Below, one piece after another: positions 1 through 5,654 of a stretch of 7,986 bases of DNA (position 1 is the stretch's first letter; each line of letters opens with the position of its first letter). The notes below the pieces were generated by a model. That model did no database searches. It had not been told where the DNA came from and saw nothing but the letters and a program-made list of their open reading frames with translations. Both the position numbers and the translations under genes were made by a program. The stretch comes from CAZGMC01 sp964526565 (GTDB lineage Bacteria; Pseudomonadota; Alphaproteobacteria; DSM-16000; Inquilinaceae): the NCBI GenBank assembly GCA_964526565.1, contig CAZGMC010000128.1, positions 1 to 7,986 of the forward strand, given 5' to 3'.

Positions 1-21
1 TTCTCAAATGGCAGCGGCGGG

Positions 22-52
22 CCTGGGTTGCTTCTCTTCGCTCGCAATGACG
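22..52 (-). repeat. Partial copy of CGTCATTGCGAGCGAAG-type palindromic repeat
   Basis: Read on the minus strand this begins CCGTCATTGCGAGCGAAG and continues to a CAACCCAGG end. It matches the arms of the complete 110-bp palindrome at 7298-7407 with several substitutions. Only one arm is visible; the partner would lie left of the window. Intergenic repeats with this core are widespread in proteobacterial genomes and are thought to be non-coding. Confidence 0.7.
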
Positions 53-180
53 GTTTGATTAAAAATTTACTTCCTATAACCCTAGGAACTATACCATGCC
101 CGCTTGCAATTGAACCGTTGCCTGTGATACTGGCTTGATGTCACCTACTGCCATCATCAGGTCAAGCAGAAGGGCCGCTG

Positions 181-206
181 GGGGGGATTAGTAAACTGTG
201 ACCGTT
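181..206 (-). repeat. Diverged half copy of the REP-like ACAGTTTACTTATTTCCC repeat
   Basis: Read on the minus strand this contains GGTCACAGTTTACTAATCC, close to the arms of the inverted repeat at the end of folK (core GACAGTTTACTTACTTCCC). No clear partner arm was found nearby, so this is probably a decayed single unit. Confidence 0.5.
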
Positions 207-336
207 AAGTCCCAACGACCCGCAGCACGGATGGCGTTCTCACGCCCGGCAATGGCAGGAAGAGCCACCGCACGTCAACTCTGCATCCTGGCGGGATGAA
301 ACCTGAATGCGAGCGTGGGCATGCCGCCCTGCACCG

Positions 337-1509
337 TCAAGAGCAGTCGGACCCCTTCCGGAACGGCGATGCCTCGCCCAATGCTTCCATGTCCATCTCG
401 ATCAGGCGGGTCTCGCGGCGCAGATAGTCGGCCACGGCGCGGCGCAGGCCGGGGTCGCGAATCAGGTGGGCGCTGTAGGTTTTGACCGGCAGGTAGCCGC
501 GCTGGACCTTGTGCTCGCCCTGGGCACCGGCTTCGACGCGGGCCAGCCCGCGGGAGATGGCGAACTCGATGGCCTGATAGTAGCAGGCCTCGAAGTGCAG
601 GAAGCGGATGTCGGTGCCGCCGCCCCAGTTGCGGCCGTACAGGGTGTCGCGGCCGATCAGGTTCAGCGCGCCGCCGACCGGGCGGCCGTCCAGCTCGGCC
701 AGCACCAGGGCGACGCGGTCGGCCATGCGCTCGCCCAGCAGCCGGAAGAAGTCGCGGGTCAGGTAGGGCACGCCCCACTTGCGGTCGGTGGTGCGGCGGT
801 ACAGGGCGAAGAACGTCTCCCAGTGGGCCGGCTCCAGCCCGGCGCCGGTGAGCATGCGCACCCGCACCCCGGCCTCGGCGACCTCGCGCCGTTCCTTGCG
901 GATGGCCTTGCGCTTGCGGGCGCTGAGGGCGTTCAGGAAGTCGTCGAACGTTTCGTAGCCCTGGTTCTCCCAGTGGTACTGCTGTCCGGTGCGCTGCAGC
1001 CAGCCGGCGGCGCCGAACCGCGCCCATTCCGCCTCGCGCGGGAAGGTGACGTGGGCGGTGACGATGCCGTGCCGCTCGGCGACGCGGGCGATGCCGGTGA
1101 TCAGTGTGTCGGCGAGGGCCTCGGCGTCCGCGCCGGGGTGGACCAGCAGGCGGGGCCCCGGCACCGGCGTGAACGGCACCGAGACCTGCAGCTTCGGATA
1201 GTAGCGGCCGCCGGCGCGCTCATAGGCGTCGGCCCAGCCTTGGTCGAACACGTACTCGCCGTAGGAATGGCCCTTGACGTACATCGGCACGCAGCCCAGC
1301 ACGCCGCCGGCCTCGTCCTCCAGCACCAGATGCTGCGGCAGCCAGCCGGTCTCTGCCGTGGCCGAGCCGGACTCCTCCAGGATCGACAGGAAGGCGTGGC
1401 TGACGAACGGGTTGTCGGCCCCGGCGCAGGCGTCCCAGGCGGCCGCGTCGACGGCTGCGATGCTGTCGGCCACCTTGAGGATCACCGTGGTTCCGCCGCC
1501 GTCGGCCAT
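337..1509 (-). CDS. GNAT/FemAB-like N-acyltransferase (COG3146 type)
   Basis: A 390-residue protein of the FemAB-like PF04339 family (COG3146), which has the GNAT fold and is often annotated as peptidoglycan biosynthesis/recognition. The true substrate is not established. Visible family features are NPFVSHAFL and GWLPQHLVLED near the N-terminus, KGHSYGEYVFDQGWADAYE and YYPKLQVSVPFTPVPGPRLL in the first half, a basic SARKRKAIRKERR stretch in the middle, and YGRNWGG, HFEACYYQAIEFAI and VEAGAQGEHKVQRGYLP in the C-terminal half. No signal peptide or membrane segment is seen, so it should be cytoplasmic. I chose the ATG at 1509 because GGGACGGGGG lies just upstream. A TTG at 1587 would add 26 residues that look unlike the family. 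It lies 82 bp downstream of ridA on the same strand and is probably cotranscribed. A glycerophosphodiester phosphodiesterase gene often sits with this pair in related genomes, from memory, and is absent here. Confidence 0.9.
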   Translation of the reverse strand: MADGGGTTVILKVADSIAAVDAAAWDACAGADNPFVSHAFLSILEESGSATAETGWLPQHLVLEDEAGGVLGCVPMYVKGHSYGEYVFDQGWADAYERAGGRYYPKLQVSVPFTPVPGPRLLVHPGADAEALADTLITGIARVAERHGIVTAHVTFPREAEWARFGAAGWLQRTGQQYHWENQGYETFDDFLNALSARKRKAIRKERREVAEAGVRVRMLTGAGLEPAHWETFFALYRRTTDRKWGVPYLTRDFFRLLGERMADRVALVLAELDGRPVGGALNLIGRDTLYGRNWGGGTDIRFLHFEACYYQAIEFAISRGLARVEAGAQGEHKVQRGYLPVKTYSAHLIRDPGLRRAVADYLRRETRLIEMDMEALGEASPFRKGSDCS

Positions 1510-1542
1510 GGTCGCCGCCCCCGTCCCGTGCCTGATGCCTGA

Positions 1543-1560
1543 TGCCTGCCGCGACAGGCA
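1543..1560. repeat. Small hairpin in the ridA-acyltransferase gap
   Basis: TGCCTG and CAGGCA form a 6-bp stem around the loop CCGCGA, in the 82-bp gap between the two minus-strand genes. Just beside it CCTGATG is repeated twice in tandem at 1531-1544. No T-run follows, so it is not an obvious terminator; an mRNA processing or stability role is possible but unproven. Confidence 0.4.
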
Positions 1561-1591
1561 GATGGCGCGGCGGCCGGGCGTCGGCAAGCCG

Positions 1592-2056
1592 TCAGATCAC
1601 GTCCAGCACGGCCTCGATCTCGACCGCGGCGCCGAGCGGCAGGGCGGCGACGCCGACGGCGGCGCGGGCGTGGCGGCCGGCGGCGCCGAACACGTCGGCC
1701 ATCAGGTCCGAGGCCCCGTTGATCACCGTCGGCTGTCCGGTGAAGTCGGGTGCGGAGGCGACGTAGCCGGTGAGCTTCACGACACGGCGCACGCGGTCCA
1801 GGTCGCCGAGCGCGGCCTTGGCCTGGGCGACGATGTTGAGCGCGCACAGCCGCGCCGCGGCGATGCCGTCCTCCACCGAAACGCCGTCGCCAAGCCGCCC
1901 GGTACAGGCGACTTGGCCGTCGCGGATGGGCAACTGGCCGGAGACGTGCAGCAGGTTGCCGGCCTGCACGGTGGCGACATAGCTGCCGGCCGGCGCCGCC
2001 ACCTCCGGCAGGTCGATCCCCAGCTCCTCGAGCCGGGCCTTGATTCGGTTGGCCAT
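1592..2056 (-). CDS. RidA family protein (YjgF/YER057c/UK114), reactive intermediate deaminase-like
   Basis: A 154-residue single-domain protein of the RidA superfamily. Archetypal RidA hydrolyses reactive enamine/imine intermediates released by PLP enzymes such as threonine dehydratase, and works as a cytoplasmic trimer. Visible motifs are HVSGQLP at 37-43, GRLGDGVSVEDG around 53-64, and the C-terminal signature ARAAVGVAALPLGAAVEIEA at 130-149. The latter keeps the Arg (R131) that binds the substrate carboxylate in true RidA, so a deaminase function is possible. The roughly 150-residue length and this motif set fit a subgroup distinct from the about 128-residue E. coli RidA, so I give no gene symbol. 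The ATG start is well supported by GGGGAGGAA, 8 nt upstream on the minus strand. It is the first gene of a likely two-gene unit with the acyltransferase and is transcribed divergently from folK. Confidence 0.93.
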   Translation of the reverse strand: MANRIKARLEELGIDLPEVAAPAGSYVATVQAGNLLHVSGQLPIRDGQVACTGRLGDGVSVEDGIAAARLCALNIVAQAKAALGDLDRVRRVVKLTGYVASAPDFTGQPTVINGASDLMADVFGAAGRHARAAVGVAALPLGAAVEIEAVLDVI

Positions 2057-2435
2057 GGGTACGGTTCCTCCCCGTTGGTTTGGCCTGTCGGTTTGGTTGA
2101 TGCCGGAGGAAGCGTAGCCCGTCTGCCGGAGCGGGTGAAGCGGGCGAACCGCCCGGCGCCATCAGGCGAGCAGGTCGCCCTGGCGGCTGTTGGAGCCGCC
2201 GCGGCCGCCGTCACCGTCACCGTCACCGGGGCCGTCACCCGGACCGTCACCGTCACCGGGGCCGCTTGCCGGGGGTGTTGAAGGCTCCCTCCGAGCGCAG
2301 ATGACCGGCCGTCGGCAGCGGGCCGACCCGATGGTTGTCCTGAGTGATTGCGTGCGGTCATGCTTGCGGCTACATCTCCGCTGCCGGGCGGGCCGCGCCC
2401 GCGCCCGTCCGCCGCACCCGGAGGCCTGACGCCGT
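2057..2435. promoter_or_regulatory. Divergent intergenic region between ridA-like gene and folK
   Basis: These 379 bp must hold the 5' signals for both directions. At the left edge is the ridA-like Shine-Dalgarno, and GGTTTGG occurs twice 13 bp apart at 2077-2096. The middle holds the hexamer array at 2208-2264. At the right edge is GGAGG at 2420-2424, 11 nt before the folK ATG. I could not identify convincing -35/-10 boxes on either strand. The open frames crossing it look like GC-rich artefacts. Confidence 0.5.
2208..2264. repeat. CCGTCA-type hexamer array with a 30-bp internal duplication
   Basis: Nine hexamer steps read CCGTCA x3, CCGGGG, CCGTCA, CCCGGA, CCGTCA x2, CCGGGG, then CCG. The block CCGTCACCGTCACCGGGG occurs at 2214-2231 and again at 2244-2261, exactly 30 bp apart. 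Read as protein it would give Gly-Asp-Gly-Pro or Thr-Val repeats, but no surrounding frame looks genuine, so I treat it as a non-coding tandem repeat. Confidence 0.75.
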
Positions 2436-3026
2436 ATGACTCCCGTCCTGCTCGCCCTCGGCGCCAACCAGGGGGACCGCGTCGCCAACCTGCATGCCGC
2501 CGTGCTCGCCTGCCGGCGGTTCCTCAACGTCACCGCCGTGTCGCCGCTCTACGAGACGGCGCCGATGTACGATACGGAGCAGGATCCGTTCCTCAACCAG
2601 GCGCTGGTCGCCGAGACCAAGCTGGCGCCGCGGCCGCTGCTCACCGCGCTGAAGTTCCTGGAGCAGCGGCTGGGCCGCATCCCCACCCACCGCTACGGCC
2701 CGCGCACCATTGACATCGACATCGTGCTGTTCGGCGACCACATGGTGGCCGAGCCGGACCTGGACGTCCCCCATCCACGCATGGCCGAGCGGGCCTTCGT
2801 CCTGGCCCCGGCCGCCGACATCGCGCCGGACTGGCCGCACCCGGTGAGCGGGCTGACCGTGCGGCGGATGCTCGAAGCGCTGGGCGGGGCCGGCGACGTG
2901 CGGCCCTATGTGCCGGCGGTGGTGGCCGCGCCGGCCGCCGGGGCGGCGGCGCAACGGTTACAGGGACAGTTCAATTATTTCCCTGGCGCTGATTGCAACA
3001 CTGGGCTGCCTTCTCCAGGGAAGTAA
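2436..3026 (+). CDS. folK: 2-amino-4-hydroxy-6-hydroxymethyldihydropteridine diphosphokinase (HPPK)
   Basis: FolK transfers pyrophosphate from ATP to 6-hydroxymethyl-7,8-dihydropterin in cytoplasmic folate synthesis, just before dihydropteroate synthase. The 196-residue product has the N-terminal LALGANQGDRVANL, the VSPLYETAPM segment at 35-44, and the HPPK signature RYGPRTIDIDIVLFG at 86-100, with the Mg-binding Asp pair D93 and D95. The VPHPRMAERAFVLAPAADIAP segment at 111-131 is also typical. GGAGG lies 11 nt before the ATG. The conserved domain ends near residue 150 and is followed by an Ala/Pro/Val-rich tail. Residues 175-196 and the TAA stop (3024-3026) are encoded by a REP-like inverted repeat (2957-3044), so the original stop was probably lost or displaced. 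Catalysis should not be affected because all key residues lie upstream. In many alphaproteobacteria folK is followed by rpoZ, which is not seen here. Confidence 0.95.
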   Translation: MTPVLLALGANQGDRVANLHAAVLACRRFLNVTAVSPLYETAPMYDTEQDPFLNQALVAETKLAPRPLLTALKFLEQRLGRIPTHRYGPRTIDIDIVLFGDHMVAEPDLDVPHPRMAERAFVLAPAADIAPDWPHPVSGLTVRRMLEALGGAGDVRPYVPAVVAAPAAGAAAQRLQGQFNYFPGADCNTGLPSPGK

Positions 3027-3044
3027 GTAAACTGTCTCCGTAAC
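2957..3044. repeat. REP-like inverted repeat (two 30-bp arms) at the 3' end of folK
   Basis: The left arm is 2957-2986 (GTTACAGGGACAGTT then CAATTATTTCCCTGG). The right arm is 3015-3044, whose reverse complement reads GTTACGGAGACAGTT then TACTTACTTCCCTGG. The arms agree at 25 of 30 positions across a 28-bp spacer, so the RNA or single strand could form a long hairpin. The sequence style matches repeats that commonly accompany RAYT (Y1_Tnp, REP-associated tyrosine transposase) genes; no such gene is in this window. The element could also act as a bidirectional transcript end or stabiliser between folK and the next gene. Confidence 0.85.
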
Positions 3045-3076
3045 GCGAACGCGATCCGCCCGTTTGCCGGCCGGCC

Positions 3077-3106
3077 TTGCCTGCACGGGGCGACTCGGCC
3101 TAGTGT
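3077..3106 (+). promoter_or_regulatory. Possible promoter of the MaoC/PhaJ-type gene
   Basis: TTGCCT (3077-3082) and TAGTGT (3101-3106), spaced 18 bp, resemble a sigma-70-type -35/-10 pair about 110 bp upstream of the hydratase start. The match is modest, and in such GC-rich DNA it could be chance. It is mentioned because a perfect palindrome overlaps the proposed -10. Confidence 0.3.
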
Positions 3107-3116
3107 GCACTGCACA
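3104..3116. promoter_or_regulatory. Perfect palindrome TGTGCA-C-TGCACA, possible operator (PhaR-like?)
   Basis: A perfect 6+1+6 dyad sits 98 bp before the hydratase start and overlaps a possible -10 box. Its TGC-N3-GCA core resembles the TGC-rich CTGC-N3-GCAG sites described for the polyhydroxyalkanoate repressor PhaR in Paracoccus. Since the next gene is PhaJ-like, PhaR control is an attractive but unproven idea. An additional TGCAC half-site is at 3082-3086. Confidence 0.45.
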
Positions 3117-3214
3117 TATCCGTCACGATCCCGCACGGCCCCGCGATGGGGCCCGCGCCGCCCCGAGCCTGGGCGCGGCGTCGACACGACCGTAAGCGAG
3201 GGGGAGTCAACGAC

Positions 3215-3643
3215 ATGGGCGAAGTCCAGCAGGTGTTCATCGAGGACATGCAGGTCGGCCAGTCCGCCAGCGTCAGCAAGACCGTCACGGCCGAGGACAT
3301 CGAGAAGTTCGCCGAGGTGTCCATGGACAACAACCCGGTCCACCTGGACCAGGCCTATGCCGAGACGACGATGTTCAAGACACGCATCGCCCACGGCATG
3401 CTCAGCGCCGGTTTCATCTCGGCCGTGCTGGGCACGAAGCTGCCGGGCAAGGGCACGATCTACATGGGCCAGACCCTGCGCTTCAAGGGCCCCGTCAAGA
3501 TCGGCGACACGGTCGACACCACCTGCACCATCAAGGAGATCGTTCCCGAGAAGAAGCGGGTCATCCTAGAATCGGTGTGCAAGGTCGGCGACAAGGTCGT
3601 GCTCGACGGCGAGTCCACCGTCCTGGCGCCCAGCCGGGGCTAG
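3215..3643 (+). CDS. MaoC family dehydratase, (R)-specific enoyl-CoA hydratase-like (PhaJ type)
   Basis: A 142-residue single hot-dog-fold protein. Members of this MaoC/PhaJ group hydrate trans-2-enoyl-CoA to (R)-3-hydroxyacyl-CoA, connecting beta-oxidation to polyhydroxyalkanoate synthesis. The hydratase-2 motif is clear: DNNPVHLD at 38-45 supplies the catalytic Asp38 and His43 with the D-x4-H spacing of PhaJ. It is followed by the typical RIAHGMLSAGFISAVLGTKLPG stretch (57-78, joined by conserved Gly and His) and by FKGPVKIGDTV in the C-terminal half. The length matches PhaJ (about 134-150). The ATG at 3215 is chosen over an upstream in-frame ATG at 3146 because GAGGGGGAG (3198-3206) sits 8 nt before it. 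It is separated from folK by the REP hairpin and so probably has its own promoter, with a palindrome at 3104-3116. ribF starts 63 bp downstream. Actual chain-length preference cannot be read from the sequence. Confidence 0.92.
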   Translation: MGEVQQVFIEDMQVGQSASVSKTVTAEDIEKFAEVSMDNNPVHLDQAYAETTMFKTRIAHGMLSAGFISAVLGTKLPGKGTIYMGQTLRFKGPVKIGDTVDTTCTIKEIVPEKKRVILESVCKVGDKVVLDGESTVLAPSRG

Positions 3644-3706
3644 CCGGCACGGGGTGCAGGCCCCTATAGTCCGGCCCGTCCGCCCCGGTCCCGCGGGGCG
3701 CACGGG

Positions 3707-4669
3707 ATGGGACGCATGCAGATCTACCGGCACTACGACGACCTGCCGCCGGAGGCACGTGGCGCGGTGGTGGCCGTCGGCAACTTCGACGGCGTGCACC
3801 GCGGCCATCAGATCGTCATCGCCGAAGCGGCCGCCATTGCCCGGCCGCTGGGCGTGCCGCTGGCGGTGATGTCGTTCGAGCCGCACCCGCGCAGTGTCTT
3901 CCGGCCCGACGACCCGCCGTTCCGCCTGACGCCGTTCCGCATCCGCGCCCGCCTGATCGCGGCCCTGGGCGTGGACCTGCACGTGGTGCTGACCTTCGAC
4001 GCCGCGTTCTCCGCGCGGTCGGCCGAAGCGTTCATCGACGAGGTGCTGGTGCGCGGCCTGGGGGCCCGTCACGTCGTCGTCGGCTACGACTTCCGCTTCG
4101 GCTGCAAGCGGGCCGGCTCGGCCGAGATGCTGGTGGAGCACGGCCGCTACGCCGGTTTCGGTGTGACCGTGGTGACCCAGGCGGCCGACGAGCACGGCGG
4201 CGCGTTCTCGTCCAGCGCCGCCCGCGACCTGCTGCGCGCCGGCCGGCCGCGTGCCGCCGCCGAGGTGCTGGGCCGGCCGTGGGAGATCGAGGGCCGCGTC
4301 GAGGCCGGCGACCGGCGCGGCCGGACGCTGGGTTTCCCCACCGCCAACGTGCACCTGGGCGAATACCTGCGCCCGGCGTTCGGCGTCTATGCCGTGCGCG
4401 CCGCGGTCGACACCGGCGGACCGCTGGACTGGCACGACGGCGTCGCCAACCTGGGCATCCGGCCGATGTGGCGATCGCCGGAGCCGCTGCTGGAGGTCTT
4501 CCTGTTCGGCTTCGACGGCGACCTGTACGGCCGCCACCTGCGCGTCCAGCTCGTCGAGTACCTGCGCGGCGAGGAGGCGTTCGCCAGCATCGACGCGCTC
4601 AGGGCGCAGATGGGCCGCGACTGCGAGAACGCCCGCCGCGCCTTGGCCGAACACGGGGATTTGAGCTGA
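3707..4669 (+). CDS. ribF: Bifunctional riboflavin kinase / FAD synthetase
   Basis: RibF phosphorylates riboflavin to FMN and then adenylylates FMN to FAD in the cytoplasm. The 320-residue protein has both modules. The N-terminal FMN adenylyltransferase shows GNFDGVHRGH at 25-34, SFEPHPR at 56-62, GYDFRFG at 126-132 and FSSSAARDLLRAG at 167-179. The C-terminal flavokinase shows GRTLGFPTANV at 205-215 (PTAN motif), FGVYAV, GVANLGIRP, and LLEVFLFGFDGDLYG at 261-275 with the likely catalytic Glu263. The usual RPTF is RPMW here. Length is normal for the family. A second ATG (3716) is three codons in and is equally possible; neither has a strong Shine-Dalgarno. A -10-like TATAGT at 3665-3670 may give it its own promoter, but no -35 is evident; cotranscription with the hydratase gene is also possible. 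No FMN riboswitch was recognised upstream. The frequent neighbours ileS/lspA do not follow. Confidence 0.96.
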   Translation: MGRMQIYRHYDDLPPEARGAVVAVGNFDGVHRGHQIVIAEAAAIARPLGVPLAVMSFEPHPRSVFRPDDPPFRLTPFRIRARLIAALGVDLHVVLTFDAAFSARSAEAFIDEVLVRGLGARHVVVGYDFRFGCKRAGSAEMLVEHGRYAGFGVTVVTQAADEHGGAFSSSAARDLLRAGRPRAAAEVLGRPWEIEGRVEAGDRRGRTLGFPTANVHLGEYLRPAFGVYAVRAAVDTGGPLDWHDGVANLGIRPMWRSPEPLLEVFLFGFDGDLYGRHLRVQLVEYLRGEEAFASIDALRAQMGRDCENARRALAEHGDLS

Positions 4670-4807
4670 CCGGCGTGAACCCGTCGCTGTCCGTCCCGGT
4701 TGGCGTTGCCGAGCTCACGTGCCCGCTCACCCGCCCGCTCACTCGAAGGTGACTGGAGGGTGAACGGCGCGGTTGCTAGATCCGTGGCAGCCCACCACAC
4801 ACCAGGA

Positions 4808-4822
4808 GCCGCGGTCCGCGGC
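4808..4822. promoter_or_regulatory. Perfect GC palindrome GCCGCGG-T-CCGCGGC before the TVP38 gene
   Basis: A perfect 7+1+7 dyad ends 9 nt before the proposed start codon at 4832. It may be an operator or a translation-affecting mRNA structure; in GC-rich DNA chance is also possible. The rest of the 4670-4831 gap holds three GCTCAC-like repeats at about 4719-4744 and no clear promoter. Confidence 0.35.
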
Positions 4823-4831
4823 AGGCAGGCG

Positions 4832-5605
4832 ATGGAGAAGACCCCGATGGTTGCCCACCAGGAGGTGGCCGAGACAGCTGCGCCCGCGGCGCGGCCGGGC
4901 CGGCTGGCGACGCTGCGGCGGTTCGTGCCGCTGGCGCTCATCGGGCTCGGGCTGGTGGCGTTCTTTGCCTTCGACCTCGACCGGTTCGTCAGCCTGACGG
5001 CGCTGAACCAGCATCACGAGGCGCTGCGGGCGTTCGTTGCCGACAATGTCGTGCTGGCCTCGGCCGCGTTCCTGCTGGCCTATGCGGTGGCGGTGGCGCT
5101 GTCGATCCCCGGCGCGGCGGTGCTGACCATCACCGGCGGCTTCATGTTCGGCATTGTCTGGGGGGCGCTGCTGGTGGTGGCCGGGGCGACCCTGGGCGCC
5201 GTGGCGATCTTTCTGGCGGCACGCACGGCGCTGGGCGACGTGCTGCGGCGCCGCGCCGGCCCGTGGGTGCAGAAGCTGGAGGCCGGCTTCCGCGAGAACG
5301 CGTTCAGCTATCTGCTGACCTTGCGCCTGATCCCGGTGGTGCCGTTCTGGCTGGTCAACATCGTGCCGGCGTTCTTCGGCGTGCCACTGGGCACGTACGC
5401 GCTGGCGACGGTGATCGGCATCGTGCCGGGGACCGTTGTCTATGTCGGCGTCGGCAACGGCCTGGGCGCGACGCTGGACGCCGGGCGCGACCCGGACCTG
5501 GGCATCATCTTCGAGCCGGCCATCCTGCTGCCGCTGCTCGGGCTGGCGCTGCTGTCGCTGGTGCCGGTCGTCTACCGTAGGATCAAGGGCCGGCGGCCGG
5601 CCTGA
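4832..5605 (+). CDS. TVP38/TMEM64 family inner-membrane protein (DedA superfamily, VTT domain)
   Basis: A 257-residue integral membrane protein of the TVP38/TMEM64 branch of the SNARE-associated/VTT (DedA) superfamily; bacterial members are poorly characterised, with lipid scramblase/flippase and envelope roles proposed. A short charged N-terminus is followed by hydrophobic stretches at about 32-50, 73-95, 104-130, 157-185, 188-207 and 227-249. Family motifs are SIPGAAVLTITGGFMFG at 91-107, GATLGAVAIFLAAR at 118-131, and the re-entrant/amphipathic YLLTLRLIPVVPFWLVNIVP at 160-179 followed by FFGV. The C-terminus is basic (RRIKGRRPA), typical of a cytosolic end. The start is uncertain: ATG 4832 has only weak AGG upstream, whereas ATG 4847 has GGAG 9 nt before it, and a TTG at 4700 is unlikely. 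The flavoprotein gene begins 49 bp downstream on the same strand. The two families are known as neighbours and as fusions in other bacteria, supporting a shared function. Confidence 0.9.
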   Translation: MEKTPMVAHQEVAETAAPAARPGRLATLRRFVPLALIGLGLVAFFAFDLDRFVSLTALNQHHEALRAFVADNVVLASAAFLLAYAVAVALSIPGAAVLTITGGFMFGIVWGALLVVAGATLGAVAIFLAARTALGDVLRRRAGPWVQKLEAGFRENAFSYLLTLRLIPVVPFWLVNIVPAFFGVPLGTYALATVIGIVPGTVVYVGVGNGLGATLDAGRDPDLGIIFEPAILLPLLGLALLSLVPVVYRRIKGRRPA

Positions 5606-5654
5606 GCGCCGCCCCGGCCAGATGGGCGAGACGGGCGAGACGGGAGACGGGGCG

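Larger units (their letters stand above)
1..336. other. Intergenic region without a gene, carrying repeat fragments
   Basis: No open frame here looks like a protein. The stretch contains one arm of a palindromic repeat at 22-52, an unusually AT-rich patch at about 55-115 in an otherwise GC-rich window, and a half copy of a REP-like repeat at about 181-206. It lies downstream of the minus-strand acyltransferase gene, whose stop codon is at 337-339. No hairpin followed by a T-run, as expected of a simple intrinsic terminator, was seen for that gene. Confidence 0.6.

Noticed and set aside
307..1542. 411-residue open frame on the plus strand, opposite the acyltransferase
   Set aside because: Ala/Gly/Val-rich with no domain motif, fully antisense to a gene with clear family motifs; a mirror of GC-rich codon bias.
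2162..2533. Minus-strand frame with a Gly-Asp-Pro repeat tail, suggestive of a calcium-binding or structural repeat
   Set aside because: The repeat is only the translated hexamer array, and the frame begins inside folK on the opposite strand with no credible start signal.
3645..3706. FMN riboswitch upstream of ribF
   Set aside because: The gap is only 63 bp and lacks the conserved RFN elements; ribF is tightly packed behind the hydratase gene.
3566..4654. 362-residue minus-strand open frame opposite ribF
   Set aside because: Antisense to a protein with all RibF motifs; composition is typical of a shadow frame.
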